A stretch of DNA of 64,000 nucleotides from DASPHG01 sp963849605 (GCA_963849605.1 CAWKHX010000002.1:124001-188000); one strand, 5' to 3'. Positions 1-8,531 are shown, counted from the stretch's first letter. Notes: a model not told the origin generated them from the sequence alone. Numbers and translations are program-made.

Positions 1-330
1 GGTGCGGTTGCGGTTGTCCGTCAGCGACTCCACGAGCACCGCCACGCCGGCCGGGCCGTAGCCCTCGTAGAGGACGCTCTCGAACGAGTCGGCGTCGGCG
101 TCGGCGCCGGTGCCCTTCGCGATCGCGCGTTCGATGTTGTCCTTGGGCATCGACGCGTCCTTCGCCTTCTGGACCGCCAGGGCGAGTGCCGGATTGCCGT
201 TCGGGTCTCCCCCGCCCTCACGCGCGGCGACCTGGATCGCGCGCGTCAGCTTCGTGAACAGCGCGCCGCGCTTGGCGTCGGTCGCCTTCTTCTTGTGCTT
301 GATCGAAGCCCACTTCGAATGGCCGGCCAT
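1..330 (-). CDS. yebC: YebC/PmpR-family DNA-binding regulatory protein (3' end beyond window)
   Basis: The first 110 codons are present and the C-terminal half lies beyond base 1. The protein opens MAGHSKWASIKHKK, the near-invariant N-terminus of the YebC/TACO1 family, followed by the typical segments GDPNGNPALALAVQKAK and MPKDNIERAIAKG. Family members are DNA-binding regulators, and recent work ties some to ribosomes at proline stretches; nothing visible here separates the two roles. The start is the ATG at 330, preceded by GGGAG. It lies 9 bases downstream of the aminopeptidase stop on the same strand. YebC often sits near ruvC in other genomes, but that part of the neighbourhood is outside the window. 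Confidence 0.93.
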   Translation of the reverse strand, partial: MAGHSKWASIKHKKKATDAKRGALFTKLTRAIQVAAREGGGDPNGNPALALAVQKAKDASMPKDNIERAIAKGTGADADADSFESVLYEGYGPAGVAVLVESLTDNRNRT

Positions 331-339
331 CAGTGCTCC

Positions 340-1443
340 CTAGATCACGAACTTTCCGTCGCGCTGGATCTCGGTGCCGTCGACGCTGATCGTGCCGCCC
401 TGGCGGAGGTCGCAGACCATGTCCCAGTGCACGGCCGAGTTGTTCACGCCGCCGCTCTCGGGATAGCTCATCCCGATCGCCATGTGCACCGTCCCGCCGA
501 TCTTCTCGTCGAGCAGGATCTCCTTGGTGCCGGTCGAGATGCCGTAGTTCGTGCCGATGCCGAGCTCGCCCAGGCGCCGCGCGCCCTCGTCGGTGTCGAG
601 CATCTCGATGAGGAAGTCCTCGCCGCGCTCCGCCGAGGCGTCCACCACCTTGCCGTTCTCGAACTTGAAGCGGACGCCGGCCACCTCGCGACCCCCGTAG
701 GTGGCGGGGAACGAGAAGGCGATCTCGCCGTTCACCGAGTCCTCGATCGGCCCCGTGAAGAATTCTCCATCGGGCATGTTGTGCTCGCCGACGCAGGGGA
801 TGAACGTGCGCCCGGCCACGCCGAGCGTGATGTCCGTGTCGGGCCCCGTGATATGGACCTCCTCCTTGCCCTCCATCCACGCGGCCAGCCGGTTGACCTG
901 GTCGGACTGCCGCTGCCAGGCGGTCAGCGGGTCCTGATCGGTCGCGAGGCAGGCGCGGTAGTAGAAGTCCTCGTAGGCGTCGAGCGACATGCCCGCCTCG
1001 GCCGCGTACGCGTGCGTCGGGAACAGCGTCAGCGACCAGCGGTAGCTCCCCTCCGCCGAGCGCCTCATGCTCGTCTCCATCAGCGGCTGGCGCGCCTTCT
1101 GCGTGATCGCCTGGCGCTTCGGATCCACCTGCGACAGCGCGCGCGTATTCAGGTCCGCCATCACGGCGATGCGCACGTCGGCGTTCTCCGCTGCCCACGT
1201 CGCCGTCGGCGGCACCCACTCGAGCTGCTTCTCGTTCGCGAGCTCGTAGAACGCGGGCGCGGCCCCCTCGGTCGACAGCTGCATGATCGGCAGTCCGCCC
1301 GCGCGCAGCACCTCCTCGTAGATCGCCTGGACGAGGGGCTCGGCCACGGCGGTCGACTGGATCACGCATACGTCGTCGGGCTCGACCCGCGTCGAGTAGC
1401 GGACAAGGATCTGGGCGAGCGCGTCTGCGCGCTGGTCTCTCAT
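340..1443 (-). CDS. M29-family metalloaminopeptidase (AmpS/PepS type)
   Basis: 367 residues, normal length for MEROPS family M29 (thermophilic aminopeptidases such as AmpS and aminopeptidase T). The segment GEHNMPDGEFFTGP near residue 240-255 and the C-terminal HWDMVCDLR near residue 345 match the family's metal-binding regions, where Glu, His and Asp hold two metal ions. It should release N-terminal amino acids from peptides in the cytoplasm; substrate preference cannot be read from sequence. The ATG start overlaps the pdxT stop by four bases, so the two are probably translationally coupled, although no metabolic link with PLP synthesis is obvious. Confidence 0.9.
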   Translation of the reverse strand: MRDQRADALAQILVRYSTRVEPDDVCVIQSTAVAEPLVQAIYEEVLRAGGLPIMQLSTEGAAPAFYELANEKQLEWVPPTATWAAENADVRIAVMADLNTRALSQVDPKRQAITQKARQPLMETSMRRSAEGSYRWSLTLFPTHAYAAEAGMSLDAYEDFYYRACLATDQDPLTAWQRQSDQVNRLAAWMEGKEEVHITGPDTDITLGVAGRTFIPCVGEHNMPDGEFFTGPIEDSVNGEIAFSFPATYGGREVAGVRFKFENGKVVDASAERGEDFLIEMLDTDEGARRLGELGIGTNYGISTGTKEILLDEKIGGTVHMAIGMSYPESGGVNNSAVHWDMVCDLRQGGTISVDGTEIQRDGKFVI

Positions 1444-1979
1444 ACACGAGCTCCTTCTCTTAGCCAGGCGTGCACACGCACGTCGTCGGTCAGTTCGGGG
1501 TGGAAGGACACGGCCAGGACGTTGTCCTGCCGCACCGCGACGGGATGGCCATCCACCTCGGCGAGCACCTCCACATCCTCCCCTACTTCCTCGACCCAGG
1601 GCGCGCGGATGAACACCGCCGTGATCGGCTCGCCGTCGAGCGTGAGCTCCGTCTCGAAGGAGTGCGACTGACGGCCGAACGCGTTGCGCCTGGTCGTGAC
1701 GTCCAGGAGGCCGAGGTGGTCGCGGTCGAGCATGATCAGCCCGGCGCAGGTGCCGAGGGTCGGTATGCCGCTCCTCACGAGGTCGCGCAGGGGGTCGGCC
1801 AGGCCCTCGCGCTCGATCCCCAGGGTCATCGTGGTCGATTCCCCGCCGGGGATCACGAGGCCGTCGAGCCCGTCGAGATCGCGCGGCGTCCGGACCTCGC
1901 GCGGCGTCGCACCGAGCTCTCGCAGGACCTTCGCGTGTGCCTCAAAATCGCCCTGAAGGGCGAGGACGCCGACCGTCAC
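1440..1979 (-). CDS. pdxT: Pyridoxal 5'-phosphate synthase glutaminase subunit PdxT
   Basis: 179 residues. A class-I-like glutamine amidotransferase that hydrolyses glutamine and channels ammonia to PdxS in the deoxyxylulose-independent PLP pathway. Visible marks are the N-terminal GVLALQGDFEAH, the GGESTT loop near residue 47, the nucleophile cysteine in GTCAGLIML near residue 80 and the His-Glu pair in SFHPEL near residue 160. The GTG start overlaps the pdxS stop by four bases (GTGA), as expected for the fixed-stoichiometry PdxS/PdxT complex. The C-terminus is compact and normal for the family. Confidence 0.97.
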   Translation of the reverse strand: MTVGVLALQGDFEAHAKVLRELGATPREVRTPRDLDGLDGLVIPGGESTTMTLGIEREGLADPLRDLVRSGIPTLGTCAGLIMLDRDHLGLLDVTTRRNAFGRQSHSFETELTLDGEPITAVFIRAPWVEEVGEDVEVLAEVDGHPVAVRQDNVLAVSFHPELTDDVRVHAWLREGARV

Positions 1980-2872
1980 CAGCCGCGCGTCTGCAGGAGG
2001 CCCGGTCCGCCGTTCTCAGCGCCGAGCGTCGAGATCTCCAGCCCCTTCATCGCCTCGCCCAGGCCACGCGACGCCTCCGCGACCCGCTCGGGGTCGTCGA
2101 AGTGGGTGGTGGCCTCGACGATCGCCTTCGCGGTCCGCTCAGGGTCCTCCGACTTGAAGATGCCGGAGCCGACGAAGTTGCCCTCGGCGCCGAGCTGCAT
2201 CATCAGCGCGGCGTCGGCGGGGGTCGCGATGCCGCCCGCGCAGAACAGGACGACCGGCAGCCGACCGGTGTCGGCGACGTTCTTGACGAGCTCGAGCGGC
2301 GCCTGGAGCTCCTTTGCGGCCGTCGCGAGCTCGTGCGGCTCGAGCGTGGCCAGGCGGCGGATCTCGCTCCGGATCAGGCGCATGTGGCGGACGGCCTCGA
2401 CGACGTTGCCGGTGCCCGCCTCGCCCTTGGAGCGGATCATCGCCGCGCCCTCGCCGATCCGCCTGAGCGCCTCGCCGAGGTTGGTGGCGCCGCAGACGAA
2501 CGGCACCTTGAACGCCCACTTGTCGATGTGGTTCGCCTCGTCGGCCGGCGTGAGCACCTCCGACTCGTCGATGTAGTCGACCTCGAGCGCCTCGAGCACG
2601 CGCGCCTCGACGAAGTGCCCGATCCTGGCCTTCGCCATGACCGGGATCGTGACCACCTCCTGGATCTCGGCGATCTTCGTGGGGTCGGCCATCCTCGCGA
2701 CGCCGCCGGCGGCGCGGATGTCGGCCGGGACGCGCTCGAGCGCCATCACCGCACACGCCCCCGCGGTCTCCGCGACCTTGGCCTGATCGGCCGTGACGAC
2801 GTCCATGATCACGCCGCCCTTGAGCATCTCGGCGAGGCCCGCCTTGACGCGGAAGGTGCCTTCCTGCTTCAC
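1976..2872 (-). CDS. pdxS: Pyridoxal 5'-phosphate synthase lyase subunit PdxS
   Basis: 298 residues, full length for PdxS (SOR/SNZ family). It condenses ribose 5-phosphate, glyceraldehyde 3-phosphate and PdxT-derived ammonia into PLP. Recognisable pieces are GVIMDVVTADQA, VMAKARIGHF with the first Schiff-base lysine near residue 80, and IRSKGEAGTG with the second lysine near residue 148. The GTG start overlaps the stop of the upstream DUF559-type gene by four bases, an unexpected partner that places a nuclease-like reading frame at the head of a vitamin operon. pdxT follows directly with a four-base overlap. Confidence 0.97.
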   Translation of the reverse strand: MKQEGTFRVKAGLAEMLKGGVIMDVVTADQAKVAETAGACAVMALERVPADIRAAGGVARMADPTKIAEIQEVVTIPVMAKARIGHFVEARVLEALEVDYIDESEVLTPADEANHIDKWAFKVPFVCGATNLGEALRRIGEGAAMIRSKGEAGTGNVVEAVRHMRLIRSEIRRLATLEPHELATAAKELQAPLELVKNVADTGRLPVVLFCAGGIATPADAALMMQLGAEGNFVGSGIFKSEDPERTAKAIVEATTHFDDPERVAEASRGLGEAMKGLEISTLGAENGGPGLLQTRGW

Positions 2873-3772
2873 CCCTCGGATGATAGGCGCCGCAGGACGT
2901 CGGCCACGTACGCGCGCTCGAACCTGATTTGTCCGTGCGTGAAACGGAGGATGCGCATCCCCGCGACTGTCAGCTCCTGGTCGCGTACGCGGTCCTTTTT
3001 CTGCTGGGTAGGGGTGCGGTGGTATCGCAGGCCGTCGGTCTCCACGACCAGCCCGACCGCTCGAAACAGGAAGTCGACGCGGTGCCCTTCGATCGTGACC
3101 TGCGTCTCCGGCTTCGGAAGACCGGCGTCGCTGGCGATGCGCGCGAAACGCTGCTCCAGCTCCGAGTCAGTGAGCACGAAGGTCGCCTCGTTGAGGAGCG
3201 TGCGCACCAGCTTCGCTCCGCGACTCCGTTCCGCGACGGCCACCGTGCGCAGCTCGTCGGGATGTGCGAGGTCGAGCTTGTCTGCCTCGTTGATCAGCCT
3301 CTCAAGCTGCCCCTCGGTCAAGCGAGGTGCGAGGTCGAGCACGGTCTGGGTTGGGCTGGTTACGGGAATGCCGTGCCTCTCGGTCGCGTCAATCTCCTGC
3401 CGCCGGTGCACCCGAATCCCTTTTTGGCGCGGATGGCGACGGCTTGGCACCGAGATCGTCACGGGGCCCTTCGCAAGCGGGCGGAACCCCCACAGCTGCA
3501 GCGGCGCTCTCGTGACTCAACACTGCACCGGTTCCGCACGCGAGCACGGCAGCCATCCACAGCCCCTCCTGGGAAACCTCCGGCCGTCCGACGGCGAAGA
3601 CCCCGGCGAAGAGCGGATGCAAGCGGCCCTTCTCGATCCGGTGATCGATCGCAGCGCCGCTCAGGCCCGCCTCGAGAAGTTGCCGCCTCGCGACCACCCC
3701 GTGCTGGCGGCGAACGAGAGCCCAAATCGAGCGACTGTGCGAATTGCCCGGCGATAGCCGGGCAAAGTGCAC
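2869..3772 (-). CDS. AbiEi-like N-terminal plus DUF559 (PD-(D/E)XK-type) protein, frameshifted
   Basis: Two frames join into one protein of about 300 residues if a single base is removed from the G4 run at 3463-3466; the join then reads CEGPVTISVPSRRHP. The N-terminal part (VRRQHGVVARRQLLEAGLS, then RIEKGRLHPLFAGVFAVGRP) is the winged-helix domain seen in AbiEi-like antitoxins. The C-terminal part holds VDFLFRAVGLVVETDGLRYH, a Vsr/DUF559 nuclease-like core with a D...ExD pattern. Such proteins are abundant in actinobacteria and their role is unproven. The GTG at 3772 lies inside a palindromic element, so the true start may be downstream. The stop overlaps pdxS by four bases. Confidence 0.75.
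3737..3772. repeat. Imperfect palindrome, GTGCACTTTGCC family (copy 1)
   Basis: Inner arms TTGCCCGGC (3744-3752) and GCCGGGCAA (3757-3765) are perfect around a GATA loop. The outer part is degenerate on the left (GTGCGAAT) but intact on the right (AAGTGCAC). The right half shares GGCAAAGTGCAC exactly with the perfect palindrome at 21369-21408. It forms the first codons of the DUF559-type reading frame if that frame starts at 3772. Confidence 0.6.
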
Positions 3773-3805
3773 GCAACGCTCGGGGATTCGCCCCCTGCGC
3801 GGGCG

Positions 3806-4657
3806 CTACTTCAGGCGGAAAGCCTTGATGCGGTCCGCGTAGGCGGGTTCGTCCAGGGCGTAGACGCCGTAGGCGAGCGCCTGGACGAGGCCGAGCAGCG
3901 CGGTGTGCGAGCGCACGTACGCCGGGCTGTTCGACGAGTAGTAGAGACGCTGGTCGCCGAGCTTCGTCACCTCGGAGAGCGTCGCGTCGGAGATCGCGAT
4001 CGTCGCCGCGCTGCGATGGCGGGCGAGCTTCATCGCGCGCACGACGAGCGGGTGCGGGCGGCCCGCCGAGAAGCCGATCAGAAGGGTGTTCTCGTCGATG
4101 CGGCCGAGCCGCGCGAGCCCCTCTTGCGAGGGCGATGCGACGACCTCGCAGCGGAGGTCGAGCAGCATCAGCAGGTGGCGCAGGTAGCTCGCGAAGAAGG
4201 CCATCTGGTCGGTTCCACAGAGGACGATCCGCTCGGCCCGTGAGATCGCCTCGATCGCGGCGGCGATCTCGTCGCGGTCGATCTTGCGGGCGGTCTCCTC
4301 GACGTTCGTGTGGTCCGCCGCCAGCGCGGCCTCGAACTCGGTCTGGTCGATCGGGAAGAGCGGCGTGGTGCCAACGGTCTCCGTCAGCGTCCCGTTCTCG
4401 CGGTGGCGGCGATACTCGTCGCGGGCGCACTGCTGGAGCTCCGGGAAGCCCTCGAACCCGAGTGCCTGCGCGAACCGGACGACCGTCGAGCTCGACGTGT
4501 TGGCGCGGCGGGCAAGCTCCTCGGCCGTGTGGAAGGCGGCCTCGTCCAGGTGGTCGACGATGTACTGGCCGACATCCTTCTGGGAGCGCGAGAACTCCTC
4601 GAAGCGGGACCGGATCTCGTCAGAAAGGGTCAGTGCGGAAGTGCCGTTGCGGCTCAC
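3806..4657 (-). CDS. RpiR/MurR-type transcriptional regulator (HTH plus SIS domain)
   Basis: 283 residues. The N-terminal 80 residues form an HTH_6 domain with the helix-turn-helix AEELARRANTSSSTVVRFAQ. Residues from about 120 form a SIS (sugar isomerase-like) fold, with IVLCGTDQMAFFASYL and LLIGFSAGRPHPLVVRAM as the phosphosugar-pocket regions. Family members usually control sugar or sialic-acid catabolism in response to a phosphosugar. No sugar gene is adjacent, so the target is unknown. The GTG start at 4657 was chosen because the in-window ATG upstream is out of frame. Transcription is divergent from the small gene at 4749. Confidence 0.88.
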   Translation of the reverse strand: MSRNGTSALTLSDEIRSRFEEFSRSQKDVGQYIVDHLDEAAFHTAEELARRANTSSSTVVRFAQALGFEGFPELQQCARDEYRRHRENGTLTETVGTTPLFPIDQTEFEAALAADHTNVEETARKIDRDEIAAAIEAISRAERIVLCGTDQMAFFASYLRHLLMLLDLRCEVVASPSQEGLARLGRIDENTLLIGFSAGRPHPLVVRAMKLARHRSAATIAISDATLSEVTKLGDQRLYYSSNSPAYVRSHTALLGLVQALAYGVYALDEPAYADRIKAFRLK

Positions 4658-4748
4658 GGTGCATGGGATTCGCCCGCGGCCCCGCGGTTCCTTCCGTTAT
4701 GGCCTGCGCTGGGCTAGTGTCGGGCGGAATCCGACCCTGGAGGCAGCC

Positions 4749-5018
4749 ATGCATGTAGCACTCGTGAATGTCACGATCAACGACCCAGACGCAGCGGTCG
4801 AGTACCTCCGGAACGAGATCGTCCCCCGCGTGTCGCAGAGGCCGGGTTTCGTCGCCGGCTACTGGTACGGCGATGGGCAGACGAAGGGCGCCGCGACCAT
4901 CGTGTTCGACAGCGAGGAGAACGCCGAGGGCTTCGTGCAGATGCTGCGCGAGCAGCCGGGCCCAGGCCACGCGACGATCGACAACGTCGAGGCACAGCCG
5001 GTCGTAGCGAACGCGTAG
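4749..5018 (+). CDS. Small dimeric alpha-beta barrel protein (antibiotic biosynthesis monooxygenase-like)
   Basis: 89 residues opening MHVALVNVTINDPDAAVEYL, with a middle strand GFVAGYWYGDG and TIVFDSEENAEGFVQML. The size, the ferredoxin-like strand-helix pattern and the final hydrophobic strand resemble ABM/dimeric alpha-beta barrel proteins. That superfamily includes monooxygenases but also many proteins of unknown role, so no enzymatic function is claimed. A GGAGG Shine-Dalgarno sequence sits about 5 bases before the ATG. The stop is followed after four bases by a tRNA gene on the opposite strand. Confidence 0.75.
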   Translation: MHVALVNVTINDPDAAVEYLRNEIVPRVSQRPGFVAGYWYGDGQTKGAATIVFDSEENAEGFVQMLREQPGPGHATIDNVEAQPVVANA

Positions 5019-5022
5019 GAGG

Positions 5023-5096
5023 TGGGCCCGCCAGGACTCGAACCTGGGACCTACGGATTATGAGTCCGCTGCTCTAACCAGCTGAGCTACGGGCCC
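5023..5096 (-). tRNA. tRNA with CAT anticodon (tRNA-Met, or tRNA-Ile2)
   Basis: A 74-nt cloverleaf on the minus strand. The acceptor stem pairs GGGCCCG with CGGGCCC, the D-arm is AGCTCAGCTGGTTAGAGC, the anticodon loop is CTCATAA and the T-arm contains GGTTCGAGTCC. The anticodon is CAT. Elongator methionine and lysidine-modified isoleucine tRNAs share it and I cannot separate them by eye; initiator tRNA is unlikely given the fully paired first base pair. The terminal CCA is only partly encoded (ACC then T). Confidence 0.93.
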
Positions 5097-5127
5097 GCGC
5101 CGGCAAAGCTAGCGCGTGGCGGGGCGG

Positions 5128-6096
5128 TCACTCCGCCTTTGCGATCGCGTCCTCGAGCTCGCGCGCGCTGAAAGCGCCCTCTATTCGCGCGGCGATCTTG
5201 CCCTCGGCGTCGATCGTGAACACCCACGGCTCGGTGGGCAGCTTCCACTTGATGACCTGCTCGCGGAAGCCCTTGTCGAGCTCGTTGTCGTTGTAGATCT
5301 CCATGTGGATGAACTCGGCGTCGCCTTCGTAGCTCGCCTTCACCTGCTCGGCGATGTCGACAACCGGACCGCAGACGCGGCTCTGGCACAGCGCGGGAGT
5401 GGCGAAGAGCAGCACGACCGGCTTCGTGCCGAGCACGTCGGCGAGGTCGGCCTCGTGCATCGTGCTCGGCGGCACGCGCGTGTCGATCTGTGCGACATCA
5501 CCGCCCACGTCCGCCTCGGTCGGGGTATGGACGCTGGTCCCCGGCTCACCCACCTCCGGCACCGGGCCGTCCTTGACGACGCGCACGGCCACGCGCTCTG
5601 CCGCGACGAGGTTGTCGTCGAGCTCGACGACGCCCAGCACCTCGTAGTCGCCCGGCTTGCCGAACGTGACTTCTGAGGCGTACACCGAGGTCGCGGCGTC
5701 CGGATCGGCCTTTACGCCCTCGCTCTGGAACTGGGGCTTGACCTCGAGCGACTCGTAGCGCGCAGGAAACGGGCCGTGCACCGGCCCGCCGGAGAGCGGC
5801 GCGACGTAGAGGGCCGCCGGCGCGTCGACGATCTGCTTGCGCGCGCGGTCGAACAGCCCGAAACCGAGCCGGTTCTTGCCCGGCTCGAGCAGTGACACGG
5901 ACGGCGACAGCACCGGCCCGGGCCCGAGCCCCTTGCGCAGCTCGGCGAGCGTCTTGCCCGAGGGATCGGGGAAGTCCTCCGCCTTTGCGGGAGGCGGCGC
6001 GGCCTCGTCGTTGTCGTCCCCGGAATCGCCGCAGCCGGCGGCGAAGACCGCGAGCAGCGCGACCAGGAGAGCGGTCAGGACGATCGATCGCCTCAC
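5128..6096 (-). CDS. Lipoprotein with C-terminal thioredoxin-like domain (CX4C motif)
   Basis: 322 residues. An N-terminal hydrophobic stretch ends in a lipobox (FAAGCGDSG), so the mature protein should be anchored outside the membrane by Cys21. Residues 55-190 are a beta-rich region (GKNRLGFGLFDR, GDYEVLGVVEL) of unknown role. The C-terminal 120 residues resemble a redoxin, with VVLLFATPALCQSRVCGP at the active-site position and a cis-proline-like LPTEPWVF later. The two cysteines are four residues apart rather than the thioredoxin CXXC. A role in extracytoplasmic thiol chemistry or metallochaperone work is possible but not shown. Starts with GTG. Confidence 0.78.
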   Translation of the reverse strand: MRRSIVLTALLVALLAVFAAGCGDSGDDNDEAAPPPAKAEDFPDPSGKTLAELRKGLGPGPVLSPSVSLLEPGKNRLGFGLFDRARKQIVDAPAALYVAPLSGGPVHGPFPARYESLEVKPQFQSEGVKADPDAATSVYASEVTFGKPGDYEVLGVVELDDNLVAAERVAVRVVKDGPVPEVGEPGTSVHTPTEADVGGDVAQIDTRVPPSTMHEADLADVLGTKPVVLLFATPALCQSRVCGPVVDIAEQVKASYEGDAEFIHMEIYNDNELDKGFREQVIKWKLPTEPWVFTIDAEGKIAARIEGAFSARELEDAIAKAE

Positions 6097-6152
6097 GGGG
6101 TTGCAGCCTATGAGAAAGCTTCCAGCGGTCGCGCTGTATCGTGCGCGCCTTC

Positions 6153-6887
6153 ATGCCAGGTCAACGTGCCGCCCTTATTACCGGAGCCTCGAGCGGAATC
6201 GGGCTCGCCATCGCCCGGGCACTCGGACAGGACGGGTACGGAATCACCGTCTCCGCGCGCAGGCCCGACAAGCTCGAGGAGGCCGCGAAGCAGCTCGAAG
6301 CGGAGGGCCTAGAGATCCTCACGGTCCCGGCGAACATGGCCAAGGAAGAGGACATCCAGAACCTCGTCGCCAAGCACAAGGAGCGGTTCGGGCGGCTCGA
6401 CGCGCTCGTGAACAACGCCGGCGTCGGCATCGGCGGCACGATCGAGGGCTACGAGACCAAGAAGCTCGACATGCAGCTGGACGTCAACCTGCGCTCGGTC
6501 TACCTCACCACCCGCGACTGCATCCCGATGCTCAAGGAGGCGGGCGCGGAGCACGGCAAGGCGCTCATCGTCAACACGGCTTCGATAGCCGGGAAGGCGG
6601 GACAGCCGTGGCTGGCCGCCTACTCGGCGACGAAGGCGGGCGTCGTCGGGCTGAGCCAGGCGATGCACGGCGAGCTGGGCAAGGACGGCGTGCAGGTGAC
6701 CGCCTTCTGCCCGGGGTTCGTCGCCACGCCGATGACCGACTGGGTCGAGGGCCAGGTGCCGAAGGAAGAGATGATTCAGCCGGAGGACATCGCCGAGGCG
6801 GTGCGCTTCCTGCTGCGGACGTCAGCGAATTGCGTGGTCCCGGAGATCCAGTTCATCCGGCCCGGCGACGTCCACGCCGCTCCCTGA
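6153..6887 (+). CDS. Short-chain dehydrogenase/reductase (SDR)
   Basis: 244 residues from the ATG at 6153; the in-frame GTG 12 bases upstream adds only four residues. The NAD(P)-binding motif is TGASSGIG near residue 12, NNAGVGIGG is near residue 90, and the catalytic serine and YxxxK appear as NTASIAG and YSATKAG. Classical SDR fold, soluble, substrate unknown. The 3' end overlaps the convergent hypothetical gene by 66 bases, a long overlap for two genuine genes; since the last SDR residues are still strand-like (PEIQFIRPGDVH), both ends may be real. Confidence 0.9.
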   Translation: MPGQRAALITGASSGIGLAIARALGQDGYGITVSARRPDKLEEAAKQLEAEGLEILTVPANMAKEEDIQNLVAKHKERFGRLDALVNNAGVGIGGTIEGYETKKLDMQLDVNLRSVYLTTRDCIPMLKEAGAEHGKALIVNTASIAGKAGQPWLAAYSATKAGVVGLSQAMHGELGKDGVQVTAFCPGFVATPMTDWVEGQVPKEEMIQPEDIAEAVRFLLRTSANCVVPEIQFIRPGDVHAAP

Positions 6888-7349
6888 CTCGCCCTCGAGC
6901 TCGGCCATCGCGGCCTCGTAGTCCTCGTAGCGGCGGAAGAGCCGTGTCCACGCCCAGCCGTGGCGCTTGCGCAGCTCGGGCGTGCGGTTGCGCTCGCCGG
7001 TGTCGGCCTTCGGCCGCGGTGCGCGCTGCGCGAGCTCGTGGTGCTCGGCAATGGCCTTGCCCAGCGTCGTCCCGTCGGGCGCGTCCGAGGCGAGGCTCGC
7101 CTCGAGCATCGACCTGAGCGTGGTCACCTCGCGCTCGGTCGCCGGCCGCGAACGGTGCCCGACGCCGGTGTAGCTGTCCCAGGCGCGGGCGAAGCTCGCG
7201 TAGCTCGTGCGGCCGCCGTTGCGGTGCGCGGCGAGCATCGGGCACACGCCGCCGTCGCGGTCCGTGTAGGCCCCGACGATGATGCGGTTGTGCTCGATCG
7301 CGTCGAGCATCGCGCGCTTCGTGTCGATCGGTAGCCACTCGATGGCCAC
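6822..7349 (-). CDS. Conserved hypothetical protein
   Basis: About 175 residues from the GTG at 7349, chosen because AGGAA precedes it at good spacing; an upstream in-frame start would only add an arginine run. The N-terminal part AIEWLPIDTKRAMLDAIEHN and IIVGAYTDRDGGVCPMLAAH look like a folded domain, and the second half (ELRKRHGWAWTRLFRRYEDY) is highly charged and helical. No catalytic motif is recognised and no function is proposed. The 3' end overlaps the convergent SDR gene. Confidence 0.62.
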   Translation of the reverse strand: MAIEWLPIDTKRAMLDAIEHNRIIVGAYTDRDGGVCPMLAAHRNGGRTSYASFARAWDSYTGVGHRSRPATEREVTTLRSMLEASLASDAPDGTTLGKAIAEHHELAQRAPRPKADTGERNRTPELRKRHGWAWTRLFRRYEDYEAAMAELEGESGSGVDVAGPDELDLRDHAIR

Positions 7350-7487
7350 TCTCAGTTCCTGTGCCGGCCGGCGCCGCCGTCTCAAATCACGTCACCTCGC
7401 GTGCGAATAGGATGCCCGCCGCCCTTCAAACTAACCGTCACCGTCTGCGTCTTCAAGGGCGCTCCTCCTGACTGAAAGGAAGTTTGC

Positions 7488-8531
7488 ATGAGACTCGGGC
7501 TCCACGTCGGCTACTGGGGGCTCGGTTTCACCGCCGAGCAGCAGCTCGAGGTGGTGCGCGAGGCGGAATCGCTGGGCTACGACTCGGTTTGGACGGCCGA
7601 GGCCTATGGGAGCGACGCGGCGACCGTGCTCGCCTGGCTGGCCGGGCAGACCGAGAAGATCCGGATCGGGTCGGCGATCTTCCAGATGCCCGGGCGCTCC
7701 CCCGCGATGACCGCGATGACCGCGGCCACGCTCGACCAGCTCTCGAATGGGCGCGTGATCCTCGGCATCGGCTCCTCAGGCCCGCAGGTGGCCGAGGGGT
7801 GGCACGGCCAGCGGTTCGGCAAGCAGCTACTGCGCACGCGCGAGTACGTCGCGATCCTGCGCAAGGCGCTCGCGCGCGAGCGGCTCGAGTTCGACGGCGA
7901 CTACTACGAGCTGCCGCTGCCGGACGGGCCGGGCAAGGCGCTCAAGCTGATGATCGGGCCGGTGCAGGAGCGGATTCCGATCTACATCGCGGCGATCGGG
8001 CCGAAGAACACGCAGCTCTGTGGCGAGATCGCCGACGGGTGGCTGCCGACGTTCTTCTCCCCCGAGCACGTCGGCGAGTCGCGCGAACTGCTCGAGGAGG
8101 GCGCCGCGCAGGCTTCGAACGGCAAGGCGATCGACGACTCGTTCGACATCGCGCCGAACGTGCAGCTCTGCATCGAGGACGACCTCGACGGGGCGCGCGA
8201 CAAGGTGCGGCCGATCCTGGCTCTCTACGTCGGCGGGATGGGCTCGCGCGACAAGAACTTCTACAACCAGCTCGTGCAGCGGTACGGCTTCGAGGAGAAC
8301 GCCAAGGAGGTGCAGGACCTGTACCTCGAGGGGAAGAAGGACGAGGCCGCAGCCGCGCTCTCGACCGACCTCATCGACACGGTGGCGCTCGTAGGCCCGA
8401 AGGACCGCGTGCGCGACCGGCTTCAGGCCTACCGCGACGCGGGCGTCGGGACGCTCGTGTCCACACCGCTCGCGTTCACGGCTGAGGACCGCTCGCGCAT
8501 GATGCGCGCGCTGGCCGAGATGGCGGCCTGA
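7488..8531 (+). CDS. LLM-class F420-dependent oxidoreductase
   Basis: 347 residues, a TIM-barrel luciferase-like monooxygenase of the actinobacterial F420 group. Features include the start MRLGLHVGYWG, LGYDSVWTAEAYGSD, the conserved LSNGRVILGIGSSGPQVAEG after residue 80, and IPIYIAAIGPKN. This subfamily normally uses reduced coenzyme F420 rather than FMN; the substrate is unknown. GAAAGGAAG precedes the ATG. The next gene begins at or next to its stop (CTGA), so the two are probably co-expressed. Confidence 0.92.
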   Translation: MRLGLHVGYWGLGFTAEQQLEVVREAESLGYDSVWTAEAYGSDAATVLAWLAGQTEKIRIGSAIFQMPGRSPAMTAMTAATLDQLSNGRVILGIGSSGPQVAEGWHGQRFGKQLLRTREYVAILRKALARERLEFDGDYYELPLPDGPGKALKLMIGPVQERIPIYIAAIGPKNTQLCGEIADGWLPTFFSPEHVGESRELLEEGAAQASNGKAIDDSFDIAPNVQLCIEDDLDGARDKVRPILALYVGGMGSRDKNFYNQLVQRYGFEENAKEVQDLYLEGKKDEAAAALSTDLIDTVALVGPKDRVRDRLQAYRDAGVGTLVSTPLAFTAEDRSRMMRALAEMAA

